In this document: piece after piece, positions 9,178 through 18,640 of the stretch
Layout: every line of letters begins with the position of its first letter
Position numbering within the stretch: position 1 is the first letter of the stretch
Source: Candidatus Chlorobium antarcticum
Lineage (GTDB): Bacteria; Bacteroidota; Chlorobiia; Chlorobiales; Chlorobiaceae
Length of the DNA stretch: 64,000 nt
Reading direction: 5' to 3'
Assembly: GCA_030765725.1 (NCBI GenBank)
Contig: JAVCDF010000002.1
Location: 152,689-216,688 of the forward strand
Program-made: the position numbers and the translations under genes
The notes under the pieces: generated by a model
Seen by the model: the letters and a program-made list of their open reading frames with translations, nothing else
Told to the model about the DNA's origin: nothing
Database searches by the model: none

Positions 9178-9201
9178 CGTTATGTCGGGGTGAATATAAC
9201 G
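9178..9201. promoter_or_regulatory. Candidate ModE operator
   Basis: CGTTAT-N12-ATAACG, 24 bases in all, upstream of the TonB receptor gene. As I recall the E. coli modABCD operator, it has the same half-sites and the same overall 24-base length. A modE gene lies 2.5 kb away and adjoins the receptor gene. Molybdate-bound ModE would be expected to repress the receptor. Confidence 0.65.
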
Positions 9202-9215
9202 GTTGCGTTAAAAAA

Positions 9216-9244
9216 TGCTGTCTTTTGTTGGTAAAAAGACAGCA
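9216..9244 (-). terminator. Rho-independent terminator of the nif operon
   Basis: TGCTGTCTTTT-N7-AAAAGACAGCA: an eleven-pair perfect stem. Read leftward it is followed by TTTTT (9215..9211). It lies 13 bases beyond the stop of the ferredoxin gene, the last gene of the nif run. Confidence 0.8.
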
Positions 9245-9256
9245 GGGTTAAAAAAA

Positions 9257-9565
9257 TCAATGGATGATGTGCGTTTCGCAGGCTTCTCCATTTTCAAGCG
9301 CATCGAGAATTTCGTCTGCTTTCTCTTCGCTGTCAATTTCACCATACCAGAAGTTTTCCGGATAGATGACCACAATCGGCCCTTTTTCGCAGAGGTTGAG
9401 GCAGGCGGTGGCAGATACGGCGACATCGCTCATGCCGCGGTCGGCTAACTCGCTCTCGAAATAGGGGATCAGGCTGAGCGACTCTTTTTTGTGGCAGATG
9501 CCCTGCGGGGCTCCCTGTGCGCGGAAACTGGCGCATACGAAAATGTGGTGTTTAGGTTTATCCAT
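9257..9565 (-). CDS. Thioredoxin-like [2Fe-2S] ferredoxin
   Basis: 102-residue protein of the clostridial [2Fe-2S] ferredoxin fold, related to complex I NuoE. The four candidate ligands are C11 in FVCASFR, C24 in QGICHKK, and the pair in ATACLNLCEKGP. Such ferredoxins occur in nif clusters and have been reported to associate with the MoFe protein. Here it is the last gene of the nif operon, 67 bases after nifB, so a role in electron supply or cofactor assembly for nitrogenase is inferred. Confidence 0.88.
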   Translation of the reverse strand: MDKPKHHIFVCASFRAQGAPQGICHKKESLSLIPYFESELADRGMSDVAVSATACLNLCEKGPIVVIYPENFWYGEIDSEEKADEILDALENGEACETHIIH

Positions 9566-9632
9566 TGAGGTGTTGTTTTTTAATGGTTGTTCGATACTTC
9601 CAATACTTCTGCAGTTCTGTTTCCCCTCTCAG

Positions 9633-10895
9633 CTATCCGCAGCCTCCTCCGGTGCCGCTGCAGGCATGGCGGCTGGTGTTTTTTGTCATGTGGCGGATGT
9701 CTTCTCCCCGGAAGAGCCCTCCGATGGCGTCTTCAATCACTCCTTCAAGCACCATGACTTCCACTCCTGAATCGTTGAGCACTTTTGTGGGTGAGTCTCC
9801 AGCTCCGCTTGAGAGAACCACTTTGCAGTCGCTGAAGAGTTCTGCAAGGGCCGCCCAGCGGTCATTTCTTCCGCCAGGAACGGGTGCTGGACGCGATTCA
9901 ACGAGTCGGCATGTGTCGTTTTCGGGTTCAAAGCCGTAAATGAGAAAACGGTCAGCCTCGCCGAGGTGCTGGTTGACGAGAACTCCTTCCATGCTCGCAA
10001 CGGCAAGGTAGGGGCGGTTGTCATCGGGGTTTTTTGGTAGCTTCGAGGCTTCGCTGAGTTTCTCCATCATGGTGTCGCTGTTCATTTGGCCGATAATGCC
10101 GACCGCATCGGCACGGCAGCGGGCACAGTGCTTCATTTGCGGGAGGTACTCTGAGGTGGTTTTCTGGATTTCAGCCACCATCGCGGGAGTAGGTTCCTCA
10201 ATGTTTTCAAACACGGTCTCCTTTGTGTTGTAGTAGGGGAGGCAGTTGAGGATGTCGGCTCCGAGGGCAGCCACTGTGCGGGCCACGGTTTCAACATGGT
10301 GTTCGTTTACGCCGGGAATGATGATGGTGTTCACCTTGGCGGTAATGCCGCGCGCCTTGAGTTCTTTGAGTCCTTCAAGCTGTTTGCCGATGAGCAGTTC
10401 AGCGGCCTCGATGTCGCGGTGCATTTTTTTCTCGTGGCGGACCCATGCGTAGATTTCAGCGCCGACTGCGGGGTCTATGGCGTTGATGGTAATGGTGACA
10501 TGGCTAACCTCCAGTTCGGCAAGTTCATCAATATAGGGGAGCAGGTTGAGGCCGTTGGTTGCCACGCAGAGCAGCATTTCGGGATACTCTTTGCGCACAA
10601 GGTGCAGGGTTTCCATTGTCTCGTCGGGGTTGGCGAAGGGGTCGCCAGGGCCCGCAATGCCTACAACGGAGATGTTGGGGGAGAGCTCTACGGCCCCTTT
10701 CAGGTAGTGGAGCGCCTGGCCGGGGGAGAGCAGTTTGCTTGATACTCCGGGGCGGTTCTCGTTCATGCAGTCGAACTTCCTGTTGCAGTAGTTGCACTGG
10801 ATGTTGCACTTCGGGGCAACAGGGAGGTGGATGCGGCCGAAGGTGTGGCGCGATGCATCGTTGAAGCAGGGGTGATTTTCTAGTTTAAGTACCAT
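9633..10895 (-). CDS. nifB: Nitrogenase cofactor biosynthesis protein NifB
   Basis: 420-residue radical-SAM enzyme that builds NifB-co, the carbide-containing iron-sulfur precursor of FeMo-co. The SAM cluster is C30-NIQ-C34-NY-C37, with C10 and C43 also in NifB-type positions. Residues 300-400 form a fused NifX-like cofactor-binding domain (VASMEGVLVNQHLGEADRF), and the tail is Cys/Gly rich (CSGTGGGCG). The frame is open upstream to 11198 through nifN. The start at 10895 was chosen because GGAGG precedes it and the family amino terminus begins there. Confidence 0.96.
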   Translation of the reverse strand: MVLKLENHPCFNDASRHTFGRIHLPVAPKCNIQCNYCNRKFDCMNENRPGVSSKLLSPGQALHYLKGAVELSPNISVVGIAGPGDPFANPDETMETLHLVRKEYPEMLLCVATNGLNLLPYIDELAELEVSHVTITINAIDPAVGAEIYAWVRHEKKMHRDIEAAELLIGKQLEGLKELKARGITAKVNTIIIPGVNEHHVETVARTVAALGADILNCLPYYNTKETVFENIEEPTPAMVAEIQKTTSEYLPQMKHCARCRADAVGIIGQMNSDTMMEKLSEASKLPKNPDDNRPYLAVASMEGVLVNQHLGEADRFLIYGFEPENDTCRLVESRPAPVPGGRNDRWAALAELFSDCKVVLSSGAGDSPTKVLNDSGVEVMVLEGVIEDAIGGLFRGEDIRHMTKNTSRHACSGTGGGCG

Positions 10896-10908
10896 GTGTT
10901 CCTCCCTT

Positions 10909-12261
10909 TTACAGATAAGTGTAGCCGATTTCAGAATCATCCTGTCGCTGCTGCAGTACCATGTTGACGATGCGGTCGAAGAGTTCGAGCGTGCCGCGGT
11001 ACCCAAGGTGGTGGAGCCGCTGTCCGCCGAACCGGTCGTGAATCGGGAATCCGATCCGCAGCAGCGGGATGCTGTTTTTTCGTGACATTGTATAGCCTTT
11101 GCTGTTGCCGATAAGGAAGTCGGGGGTGAGGAGTTTGGCTTCGTCTTCAATGTCGACGAAGTCAACACCATCGCGTACCTTGATGCCTGCTTCCTCAAGA
11201 TCGGGTACCAGCTCCAGCAGCTTTTTTTTCAGCTGGCCGCTTTTGCCGCCCGAGGCTACCAGTACGGGAACCATGCCGATTTCACGGAGGAAGGCTGTCA
11301 TGGAGATGACCAGATCTTCTTCGCCGTAGACGATGACCTTTTTGTCGAAAATATATTTGTGCCCATCAGCATAGGCGTCTACTAGACGGCGGCGCTCGTC
11401 ATCGTATTTTTCAGGCTGGGGCTTCTGGCTGATTGTTTCGAGCAGACTGAAAAAACGGTCGGTTTCACGGATGCCGATGGGCATGGGCAGCTGGTAGCGT
11501 GTGACCCCGAACTTCTCTTCAAGCCAGACTGCGGGTGACTTTGCATCAGCGAGGGTTGAGGTGAATTCAATACTGCCGATGGCGCTGCCGGAAAGCGATA
11601 TGGCGCTTGCGGGGGTGCCGCCGGGGGGAATGCGGTGGTACTCTGCCCAGGGACCACCATCAAGCGTTTTGGAGTAGTCAGGCAGCATCATGCAGGGGAG
11701 GCTGAAGTCGTCAAAAATTTCCCGGAGATGACGAAGATCTGCCGGTGAAACCATGTTGGGAAAGAGGTTGACCAGCTGCTGCGGAGTTCCCTGTTCAGCA
11801 AGGGTTTCAACTGCGGCGCGCACGGCTCCATGGAAGCCGTCGATATGGCTGCCCTGATAGCTCGGGGTTGAGGCGTGAATCATCACCGGCATAGGGGAGC
11901 CGTTCATGAACTCCTTTTTGTATTCGCGGAGGATTCCCTTTACATCGTCGCCGATGGTTTCCGACAGGCAGGTTGTGGCCAGTCCGATAACTTCCGGCCG
12001 GTACTGCTGGGTCACATTCTGCAGTCCGAGCTTCAGGTTGCGGCTTCCGCCGAACACGGCCGTATCTTCATTGAAGTTTGAGGAGGCAATGTCGATCGGC
12101 TCTTTGTAGTGGCTGATCAGGTAGCGGCGGATATAGGTTGCACAACCCTGTGAGCCATGCAGGAAGGGAACGCAGTTTTCAATGCCCCTGAATGCCAGGC
12201 ATGCGCCAAGAGGGTTGCAGAGTTTGCATGCGTTCTGGGTTGCGGTTTTTGCGTGTTTCAT
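10909..12261 (-). CDS. nifN: FeMo-cofactor scaffold subunit NifN
   Basis: 450 residues. NifN pairs with NifE to form the scaffold on which NifB-co is matured with molybdenum and homocitrate. Motifs shared with NifK are visible: CKLCNPLGACLAFRG, HGSQGCATYIRRYL and ATTCLSETIGDD. The ATG at 12261 follows GGAGG and overlaps the nifE stop in ATGA, indicating translational coupling. An upstream in-frame Met (12294) adds 11 residues inside nifE and is less likely. nifB follows after 13 bases. Confidence 0.96.
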   Translation of the reverse strand: MKHAKTATQNACKLCNPLGACLAFRGIENCVPFLHGSQGCATYIRRYLISHYKEPIDIASSNFNEDTAVFGGSRNLKLGLQNVTQQYRPEVIGLATTCLSETIGDDVKGILREYKKEFMNGSPMPVMIHASTPSYQGSHIDGFHGAVRAAVETLAEQGTPQQLVNLFPNMVSPADLRHLREIFDDFSLPCMMLPDYSKTLDGGPWAEYHRIPPGGTPASAISLSGSAIGSIEFTSTLADAKSPAVWLEEKFGVTRYQLPMPIGIRETDRFFSLLETISQKPQPEKYDDERRRLVDAYADGHKYIFDKKVIVYGEEDLVISMTAFLREIGMVPVLVASGGKSGQLKKKLLELVPDLEEAGIKVRDGVDFVDIEDEAKLLTPDFLIGNSKGYTMSRKNSIPLLRIGFPIHDRFGGQRLHHLGYRGTLELFDRIVNMVLQQRQDDSEIGYTYL

Positions 12262-13619
12262 TTCAGTCCTCCTTTTCTCGGAGCGAACTGCCATACCGGG
12301 CTCATGACGGACTGGTATACTTCAAGGGCGAAGTTGTACATGCCGATAAAGCCGGCCAGCGGAATTTTCCGTTCGTGGTTGTGGTCGCAGAATGCCACCC
12401 CGAGCTTGAAGGCTATGGGGCGTTCCTTGACGCCGCCTATCAGAAGGTCGGCATCTTTTTCAAGAATGAATTTCGACAGCTCCACCGGGTTTGAATCGTC
12501 AACAATGATGGTTCCTTCGTCGCACATCTCTTTGAGGTTACGGTAGTCTTCACTGTTTCCGGTTTGTGAGCCGGCCAGCACCACCGACATGCCCAGCGAA
12601 CGAAGTGCCTTGATGAGCGAGAAGGTTTTGAATGCGCCGCCTACATAGATGGCCGCTTTTTTGCCACTCAGTGCCGCCTTGAATTTCTGCAGCTGTGGGT
12701 AGAGAGTTTCTACTTCGCTTTTGACAATCTCCCTTGCCTTGTCCATGATATCTGGCCTATCGGGAAAAAGTTTTGCCACATCATACAGTGCGCTTGCCAT
12801 GTCTTCAATGCCGAAGTAGGAGACCCGGATGAAGGGAATGCCATATTTCTCCTCCATATCTTTGGCAAGGGAGGTCATGGAGCCAGAGCACTGCACCACA
12901 TTGAGCGAGGCGCCATGGGCTTTTCGTATGGCGTCAACGCGGCCGTCGCCGGTCAAGGTGGAGACGACCTGAATTCCCATTTTTTCGTAGTATTCGCGGA
13001 TGATCCAGGCTTCACCGGCAAGGTTGAATTCGCCGAGAATGTTAAGGCTGTAAGGGCTGATGTCATCCGTTTCGCCGGTGCCCACCAGTTTCATCAGGGA
13101 AATGCACGCGGCCCGGTAGCCGTCTTTCTTGGTTCCCTTGAACCCTTCCGAGTGCACGGGAAGGACGGGTATACCGGTCTCTTTTGCCACTTTTCTGCAG
13201 ACCGCATCAATGTCGTCGCCGATGAGGCCGATAATGCAGGTTGAGTATATGAAGGCCGCTTTGGGACTGTACTGCTCTATAAGTTCAATAAGCGAGGCGT
13301 AGAGTTTTTTTTCTCCTCCGAAGATGACATCGGTTTCCTGGAGGTCGGTGGAAAAACTGAGTCTGTGGAGTTCGGGGCCCGATGAAACCGAACCGCGGAT
13401 GTCCCATGTATAGGCGGCACAGCCGATTGGGCCGTGAACCAGGTGTAGGGCATCGGCCACAGGATAGAGGACGACCCGTGAACCGCAGAAGACGCAGGCC
13501 CTCTGGCTGACGGATCCTGAAAGACTGGTGGTTTCGCAGGAGATGTCAAACGCTGCGCCGCCATCTTTCTTTTCAAAGATCTGTTTTTCTCTCTCTTTGA
13601 GAATCTGAATCTGTTCCAT
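12258..13619 (-). CDS. nifE: FeMo-cofactor scaffold subunit NifE
   Basis: 453 residues, partner of NifN. Motifs paralogous to NifD are present: RACVFCGSRVVLYPVADA, HGPIGCAAYTWDIRG and IYSTCIIGLIGDD. It begins 97 bases after nifK. That gap holds a stable hairpin at 13680..13700 which may lower scaffold expression relative to the structural subunits. nifN overlaps its 3' end. Confidence 0.96.
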   Translation of the reverse strand: MEQIQILKEREKQIFEKKDGGAAFDISCETTSLSGSVSQRACVFCGSRVVLYPVADALHLVHGPIGCAAYTWDIRGSVSSGPELHRLSFSTDLQETDVIFGGEKKLYASLIELIEQYSPKAAFIYSTCIIGLIGDDIDAVCRKVAKETGIPVLPVHSEGFKGTKKDGYRAACISLMKLVGTGETDDISPYSLNILGEFNLAGEAWIIREYYEKMGIQVVSTLTGDGRVDAIRKAHGASLNVVQCSGSMTSLAKDMEEKYGIPFIRVSYFGIEDMASALYDVAKLFPDRPDIMDKAREIVKSEVETLYPQLQKFKAALSGKKAAIYVGGAFKTFSLIKALRSLGMSVVLAGSQTGNSEDYRNLKEMCDEGTIIVDDSNPVELSKFILEKDADLLIGGVKERPIAFKLGVAFCDHNHERKIPLAGFIGMYNFALEVYQSVMSPVWQFAPRKGGLK

Positions 13620-13679
13620 GGCAGGCGTTCCTTGTTAAAGATGTTTCTTCTTCTTTCACTCCTTTCGTTTCCTTCAAGG

Positions 13680-13700
13680 TGCCTCCGCGGTTCGGAGGCA
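13680..13700 (-). promoter_or_regulatory. Intercistronic hairpin between nifK and nifE
   Basis: TGCCTCCG-CGGTT-CGGAGGCA, an eight-pair stem with a five-base loop. There is no long T run after it in the leftward direction, so it looks like an mRNA-stabilising or processing hairpin, or a partial attenuator, rather than a full terminator. Confidence 0.6.
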
Positions 13701-13716
13701 CTCGTTGGGGAAGGTG

Positions 13717-15096
13717 TTACATGACCAGTTCGAACTTCTCTTCGGGTGCTTCACGGTCCTGACGGTCCATGATGACGCCGAGGATTTTTTCAACCAGCCT
13801 GAGGCCGCCGCTGTACCCGACCGAGGGGAAGTAGCTGTGGCCGATGCGGTCGACAATCGGGAACCCGAAGCGGATGAAGGGAATGTTTTCATCGCGGGCG
13901 ATGTATTTCCCGTAGCTATTTCCGATCAAGAGATCAACCGGTTCATTCTTCATCCACTGGTGGAGCAGGAATGTGTCGGCGCCGAGGCCGTTGCGGAAGT
14001 TGGCTCCGGGTGATCGTTCAAGGATTTCCGCCATCCGCTTTTCAAACCTTTTGCCTGGGGTGCCGCTGACAATGTGAATCGGCTTCATGCCGAGGTCGAG
14101 CAGGAACTCGGTAAGAGGAATGATTTGGTCGGGGTCGCCGAACAGCGCTACCTTTTTGCCGTAGAAGTACTGGTCCATGTCGGTCATGGCGTCAAGCAGG
14201 CGGCCGCGCTCGCTGGTGATTTCGTCAGGTACCGACACGCCTGCCGCTTTCGAGAGCGCCATGATGAAGCGGTCGGTTGCGGATAGGCCGATGGGTATGT
14301 CGACGGTTTCAAACGGCACGCCGAATTTCTTGTCGAGCGCAATGGCTGCGGGTTCAGCGCTGATGCAGCCGAGAGCAATTGAAGAGAGGCTGTCACCGGT
14401 GCTTTTAAGCTCCGGGATGGTGACGCCGCCTTTCGGGTAGAACTCGTGTTTTCCTGTCTGCGGTGCATCAAGAACATCAGAAGTGTCGGGGAAGAGGACG
14501 ATTTTGGCGCCCAGTTCTTTCGATATCTTTTTGATTTCGCGCATGTCGGAAGGTTCCATCCATCCGGCAATCAGGTTGACCTGCTCTTTCTTTTCGCCTG
14601 TGGATTCAGCGAACTGTCCAGCCATGCCGGTAACCATGTTGGCGTAGCCGGTGACATGCGAGCCGATAAAGCTCGGCGTGCTTGCATAGATGACATGTTT
14701 GCCTTCCGGAATCTTGCCGTCATCGGCTGCCTTTTTGGTGATCTGGTGAAGATCGTCACCGATGGTTTCCGACAGGCAGGTGGAATGCACCGCAATGATG
14801 TCGGGGTCGTAGACCGAAAAGATGGTGTCAATGGCAGTGAGCAGGTTGGACTGTCCGCCGAACACCGAAGCACCTTCGGTAAACGAGCTGGTGGCAGCCA
14901 TTACGGGCTCCTTGTAGTGACGGGTGAGCATGCTGCGGTGGTATGCGCAGCAGCCCTGTGAACCATGGCTGTGAGGTAGGCAGCCATGAATGCCGAGTGC
15001 TGCATAGAGGGCTCCGACCGGTTGGCATGTTTTAGCCGGGTTGATCGTCAGCCCCTCGCGCACTTTAACCTCTTTTGTGGTGTGTCGTAATAGCAT
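13717..15096 (-). CDS. nifK: Nitrogenase MoFe protein beta subunit NifK
   Basis: 459 residues, the short form that lacks the long N-terminal extension of proteobacterial NifK. P-cluster cysteines are evident in TCQPVGALYAALGIHGC, HGSQGCCAYHRS and HSTCLSETIGDD. The P-cluster serine region is TPSFIGSHVTGYANM. With NifD it forms the alpha2-beta2 dinitrogenase that reduces N2 in the cytoplasm. Preceded 26 bases upstream by nifD. Confidence 0.98.
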   Translation of the reverse strand: MLLRHTTKEVKVREGLTINPAKTCQPVGALYAALGIHGCLPHSHGSQGCCAYHRSMLTRHYKEPVMAATSSFTEGASVFGGQSNLLTAIDTIFSVYDPDIIAVHSTCLSETIGDDLHQITKKAADDGKIPEGKHVIYASTPSFIGSHVTGYANMVTGMAGQFAESTGEKKEQVNLIAGWMEPSDMREIKKISKELGAKIVLFPDTSDVLDAPQTGKHEFYPKGGVTIPELKSTGDSLSSIALGCISAEPAAIALDKKFGVPFETVDIPIGLSATDRFIMALSKAAGVSVPDEITSERGRLLDAMTDMDQYFYGKKVALFGDPDQIIPLTEFLLDLGMKPIHIVSGTPGKRFEKRMAEILERSPGANFRNGLGADTFLLHQWMKNEPVDLLIGNSYGKYIARDENIPFIRFGFPIVDRIGHSYFPSVGYSGGLRLVEKILGVIMDRQDREAPEEKFELVM

Positions 15097-15122
15097 AATG
15101 GAATAGTCTCCGTTTTCCTGGG

Positions 15123-16763
15123 TTACTGGGTGACATACGAGGCGCTGAGCGACTCTTTTTCACTGTCTGCGGTTTTCTGCCACGGTGCCTTGATGAGCTT
15201 CCAAACAGGATTGTTCACCATGCGGTCAATGTCGCGATAGAAGTTTATAGCACCTTCAAATCCGGTGTAGGGACCGCCGTAATCGTAGCTGTGAAGCTGC
15301 TTGAGGGGGACACCCATTTTCTGCACCACATATTTTTCCTTGATGCCTGCGCAGAAGATGTCAGGCTTGTAGATCTCAATGAGCTTTTCTGATTCGTAGT
15401 GGCTGATGTCGTCAACGACCAGCGACTTTTTCATCATCTGCTTCATCATGCCCTCGTAGCTGTTGATTTCGAGTCCCTTGGCTTTCAGCTCCTCAAGCTC
15501 CGCTTCGCTTTTGCGCGGCTTGTAGAGTTCTGGATCGGCTTCCACCTTCAGTTCTTCAATGTTTTTACTGTCGGCGTCCACCTTGATGCCGGGCAGCACT
15601 TCACGGCCTTCGTAATCGTCGCGGTGGGCAAACTCGTAGCCAGCTGCAACCGTTTTCATGCCGAGCTCACTGAAGAGATCCTGATAGTGGTGAGCGCGCG
15701 ATCCGCCGACAAACAGCATGGCAGTTTTGCCGCTGGTTCTGGGAAGAATCTCGTCTATCACCGCTTTCACCTTCGGCATCTCCTCCTTGATGACCTCTTC
15801 AACTTTTGCCTTGAGTTCAGCATCGCCGAAATATTCGGCTATCCTGCGCAACGACTTCGCGCTCGACTCGGCCCCGATAAAGTTGATCTTCATCCAGGGA
15901 ATGCCGTATTTGGCCTCCATCATCTCACCCATGTAGTTGATGGAACGGTGGCACATGATTGCATTCAAATCGGCCATGTGGGCGTTCTCAAGCTGACCGA
16001 CCGTTGAGTTGCCGCTGAACGAGGAGTTGATTGTGATGCCACACTTGTTGAAGATGCGCTCGATTTCAAACGCGTCGCCGCCGATGTTGTACTCACCGAG
16101 TAGATTGAGCTTGAATTTGCCCTCCTTTTTCTCGTTGTTCCGGCCGACCATGTGCTTGAAGATGCCGTTGTTGGCTATATGGTGTCCTGCCGACTGGCTG
16201 ACGCCGCGGTAGCCTTCGCAGCTGAAGCCGAACACATTGCAGTCGCCGAACTTTTCTTTCATCTCGCGCGATGCGGCATGCACATCATCACCAATCAGCC
16301 CTACGGGGCAGGTTGAGAAGATGGCTATGGCCTTGGGATGGAAGAGGTCATAGGCCTCCTGGATTGCAACCTTCAGCTTTTTTTCACCACCGAACACAAT
16401 GTTCTCTTCCTGCATGTCGGTTGAGAAGCAGTAGGTGATGAAGTTTGCATCCTCTGGTGTTTCAGGTTTGGTCTGGTTGCGCCGGGTAAGCCAGCTGTAG
16501 AAACCGCAGCCGATGGGACCGTGCGTAATGTTGACAACATCGCGGGTCGGTCCGAGCACAACACCCTTGCAGCCTGCATAGGAGCATCCCCGCTGGGTGA
16601 TGATGCCCGGTACGGTGCGCACATTGGCCTGAACCTCAGGGACGGTTTCCGGGTCATTGATGATGATGGACTTGTTGCGCTTTTTGGCAACCTTGGCCGG
16701 GTATTTCTCAATCAGTTCCTCCCTGACCTGGGAAGGATCCGGGAATTGGGTTTTCGACTCCAT
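15123..16763 (-). CDS. nifD: Nitrogenase MoFe protein alpha subunit NifD
   Basis: 546 residues, longer than proteobacterial NifD because of an internal Lys/Glu-rich insertion (around 385-440), typical of group II nitrogenases of anaerobes. P-cluster ligands lie in RGCSYAGCKGVVLGP, HGPIGCGFYSW and FSTCPVGLIGDD. FeMo-co ligands are the Cys in NAIMCHRSINYM and the His in LKQLHSYDYGGP. The substrate-side Gln is in GVSQSAGHHIAN. TGTAAA-N8-TTTACA (16763..16782) spans the ribosome binding site and could form a small hairpin with GGAG in its loop. Confidence 0.98.
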   Translation of the reverse strand: MESKTQFPDPSQVREELIEKYPAKVAKKRNKSIIINDPETVPEVQANVRTVPGIITQRGCSYAGCKGVVLGPTRDVVNITHGPIGCGFYSWLTRRNQTKPETPEDANFITYCFSTDMQEENIVFGGEKKLKVAIQEAYDLFHPKAIAIFSTCPVGLIGDDVHAASREMKEKFGDCNVFGFSCEGYRGVSQSAGHHIANNGIFKHMVGRNNEKKEGKFKLNLLGEYNIGGDAFEIERIFNKCGITINSSFSGNSTVGQLENAHMADLNAIMCHRSINYMGEMMEAKYGIPWMKINFIGAESSAKSLRRIAEYFGDAELKAKVEEVIKEEMPKVKAVIDEILPRTSGKTAMLFVGGSRAHHYQDLFSELGMKTVAAGYEFAHRDDYEGREVLPGIKVDADSKNIEELKVEADPELYKPRKSEAELEELKAKGLEINSYEGMMKQMMKKSLVVDDISHYESEKLIEIYKPDIFCAGIKEKYVVQKMGVPLKQLHSYDYGGPYTGFEGAINFYRDIDRMVNNPVWKLIKAPWQKTADSEKESLSASYVTQ

Positions 16764-16802
16764 GTAAATTTCTCCGTTTACACCTGTGTTGATGATAGTT
16801 CT

Positions 16803-17180
16803 TCAGTTCAGGGCAAGGTCGCCCGCTTCGCCTGTTCGTACCCTGATTGTTTCTGTTATCGGGGTGACGAAGATTTTGCCGTCTCCGGGTTTGCCTGTCT
16901 GGTTTGTCTTGATGATGGTGTCAATGGCCATCTGGCACTGATCATCGGGCACGACAACGGTCAGGATCCGCTTTGCCACCAGCCTCGGCGCATTGCCAAG
17001 CTGTGCGATTGCTTCGGGATGTCCCTCCTCGGCTCCATGAAGAATGTCGAAATGAACCTGTCCTTTGCCCCGACCCATGACCCGTCCGGTTGCGGTGAAG
17101 CCCGGTATACCGGCCTCGACGAGTGCCTTTTTGGTCGCGTTCACCATGTTGATCCGTATGACTGAAATGATTTCTTTCAT
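16803..17180 (-). CDS. nifI2: Nitrogenase-regulating PII protein NifI2
   Basis: 125-residue GlnB-family protein. With NifI1 it switches nitrogenase off after ammonium addition by binding dinitrogenase, with 2-oxoglutarate and ATP relieving inhibition (known for methanogens and some anaerobes). KEIISVIRINMVNATKKAL and GDGKIFVTPITETIRVRTGE are PII motifs. The T-loop differs from GlnB and lacks the uridylylated tyrosine context. It directly abuts nifI1 and precedes nifD, the standard group II order. Confidence 0.94.
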   Translation of the reverse strand: MKEIISVIRINMVNATKKALVEAGIPGFTATGRVMGRGKGQVHFDILHGAEEGHPEAIAQLGNAPRLVAKRILTVVVPDDQCQMAIDTIIKTNQTGKPGDGKIFVTPITETIRVRTGEAGDLALN

Positions 17181-17537
17181 TCAAGCCTCCTTTGCTGCTG
17201 CCAGCGTCGGTTCACTTTCCTGTATGCCGGTGCTGATGGTGTAAACCTCTTCAACGGCTGAGACGAAGATCTTTCCGTCGCCGAACTTGCCCTCACCCGT
17301 GCTTTTGGCGTTGTCGAGAATTGACTGGATCACAAAGTCTTTGTCGGCGTCGGGCACAACGGTGAAGAGCATCTCTTTGGGGAGTTCGTCGTAGACGACA
17401 TCACCTACCCTCAGTCCGCGCTGTTTGCCGCGCCCCACAACCGAGATTTTCGTGATTGCCGGGTAACCTGCATCGAGCAGCCCCTGCATAACCTCGTGTA
17501 CTTTTTCGGGTCTGACGATTGTTCTGATCATTAACAT
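17181..17537 (-). CDS. nifI1: Nitrogenase-regulating PII protein NifI1
   Basis: 118-residue GlnB-family protein, partner of NifI2 in ammonia switch-off of nitrogenase. MIRTIVRPEKVHEVMQGLL at the amino terminus and GDGKIFVSAVEEVYTISTG near the C-terminus mark the family. GRGKQRGLRVG covers the region before the T-loop. It sits 20 bases after nifH. The start could be Met1 or Met3. Presence of both NifI proteins argues against DraT/DraG-type control, none of which is seen here. Confidence 0.94.
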   Translation of the reverse strand: MLMIRTIVRPEKVHEVMQGLLDAGYPAITKISVVGRGKQRGLRVGDVVYDELPKEMLFTVVPDADKDFVIQSILDNAKSTGEGKFGDGKIFVSAVEEVYTISTGIQESEPTLAAAKEA

Positions 17538-17557
17538 ATCTGTATACTCCCTTGTTA

Positions 17558-18394
<837 letters not shown>

Positions 18395-18470
18395 TTAAGG
18401 TTATTATTGACTTTTCTTTAAACTATTAAGGATTAATTGATCTGCATCCTGAATAGTTATGGTTTTTAAC

Positions 18471-18486
18471 TGCAAGATGCGTGCCA
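18471..18486 (-). promoter_or_regulatory. Sigma-54 (-24/-12) promoter of the nif operon
   Basis: On the leftward strand TGGCAC-GCATC-TTGCA matches the RpoN consensus TGGCAC-N5-TTGC exactly. Transcription would start near 18460, giving an untranslated leader of about 75 bases before nifH. The sigma-54 activator encoded immediately upstream (18881..20458) is the obvious partner. Confidence 0.88.
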
Positions 18487-18488
18487 AA

Positions 18489-18512
18489 CTTTGTGAATTG
18501 TGGACCACAAAG
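18489..18512. promoter_or_regulatory. Inverted repeat abutting the nif promoter
   Basis: CTTTGTG-N10-CACAAAG, with a second nested dyad TTGTGG-A-CCACAA at 18498..18510. It begins three bases upstream of the -24 box, too close for a normal enhancer. It could be an operator for another regulator acting on the promoter, or an architectural site. Confidence 0.45.
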
Positions 18513-18640
18513 GGTCGCGGGGCTGCGGGAGCTGCGGGGAGGACTATGAAGAGAGGGCTGGGGGAGTCCGGGGAAAAATCGTTTTTTTCTGACAGCTAGT
18601 TTTTGTGGTGTATTGCGTTACAGTTTTACAGTTTTTCGTC

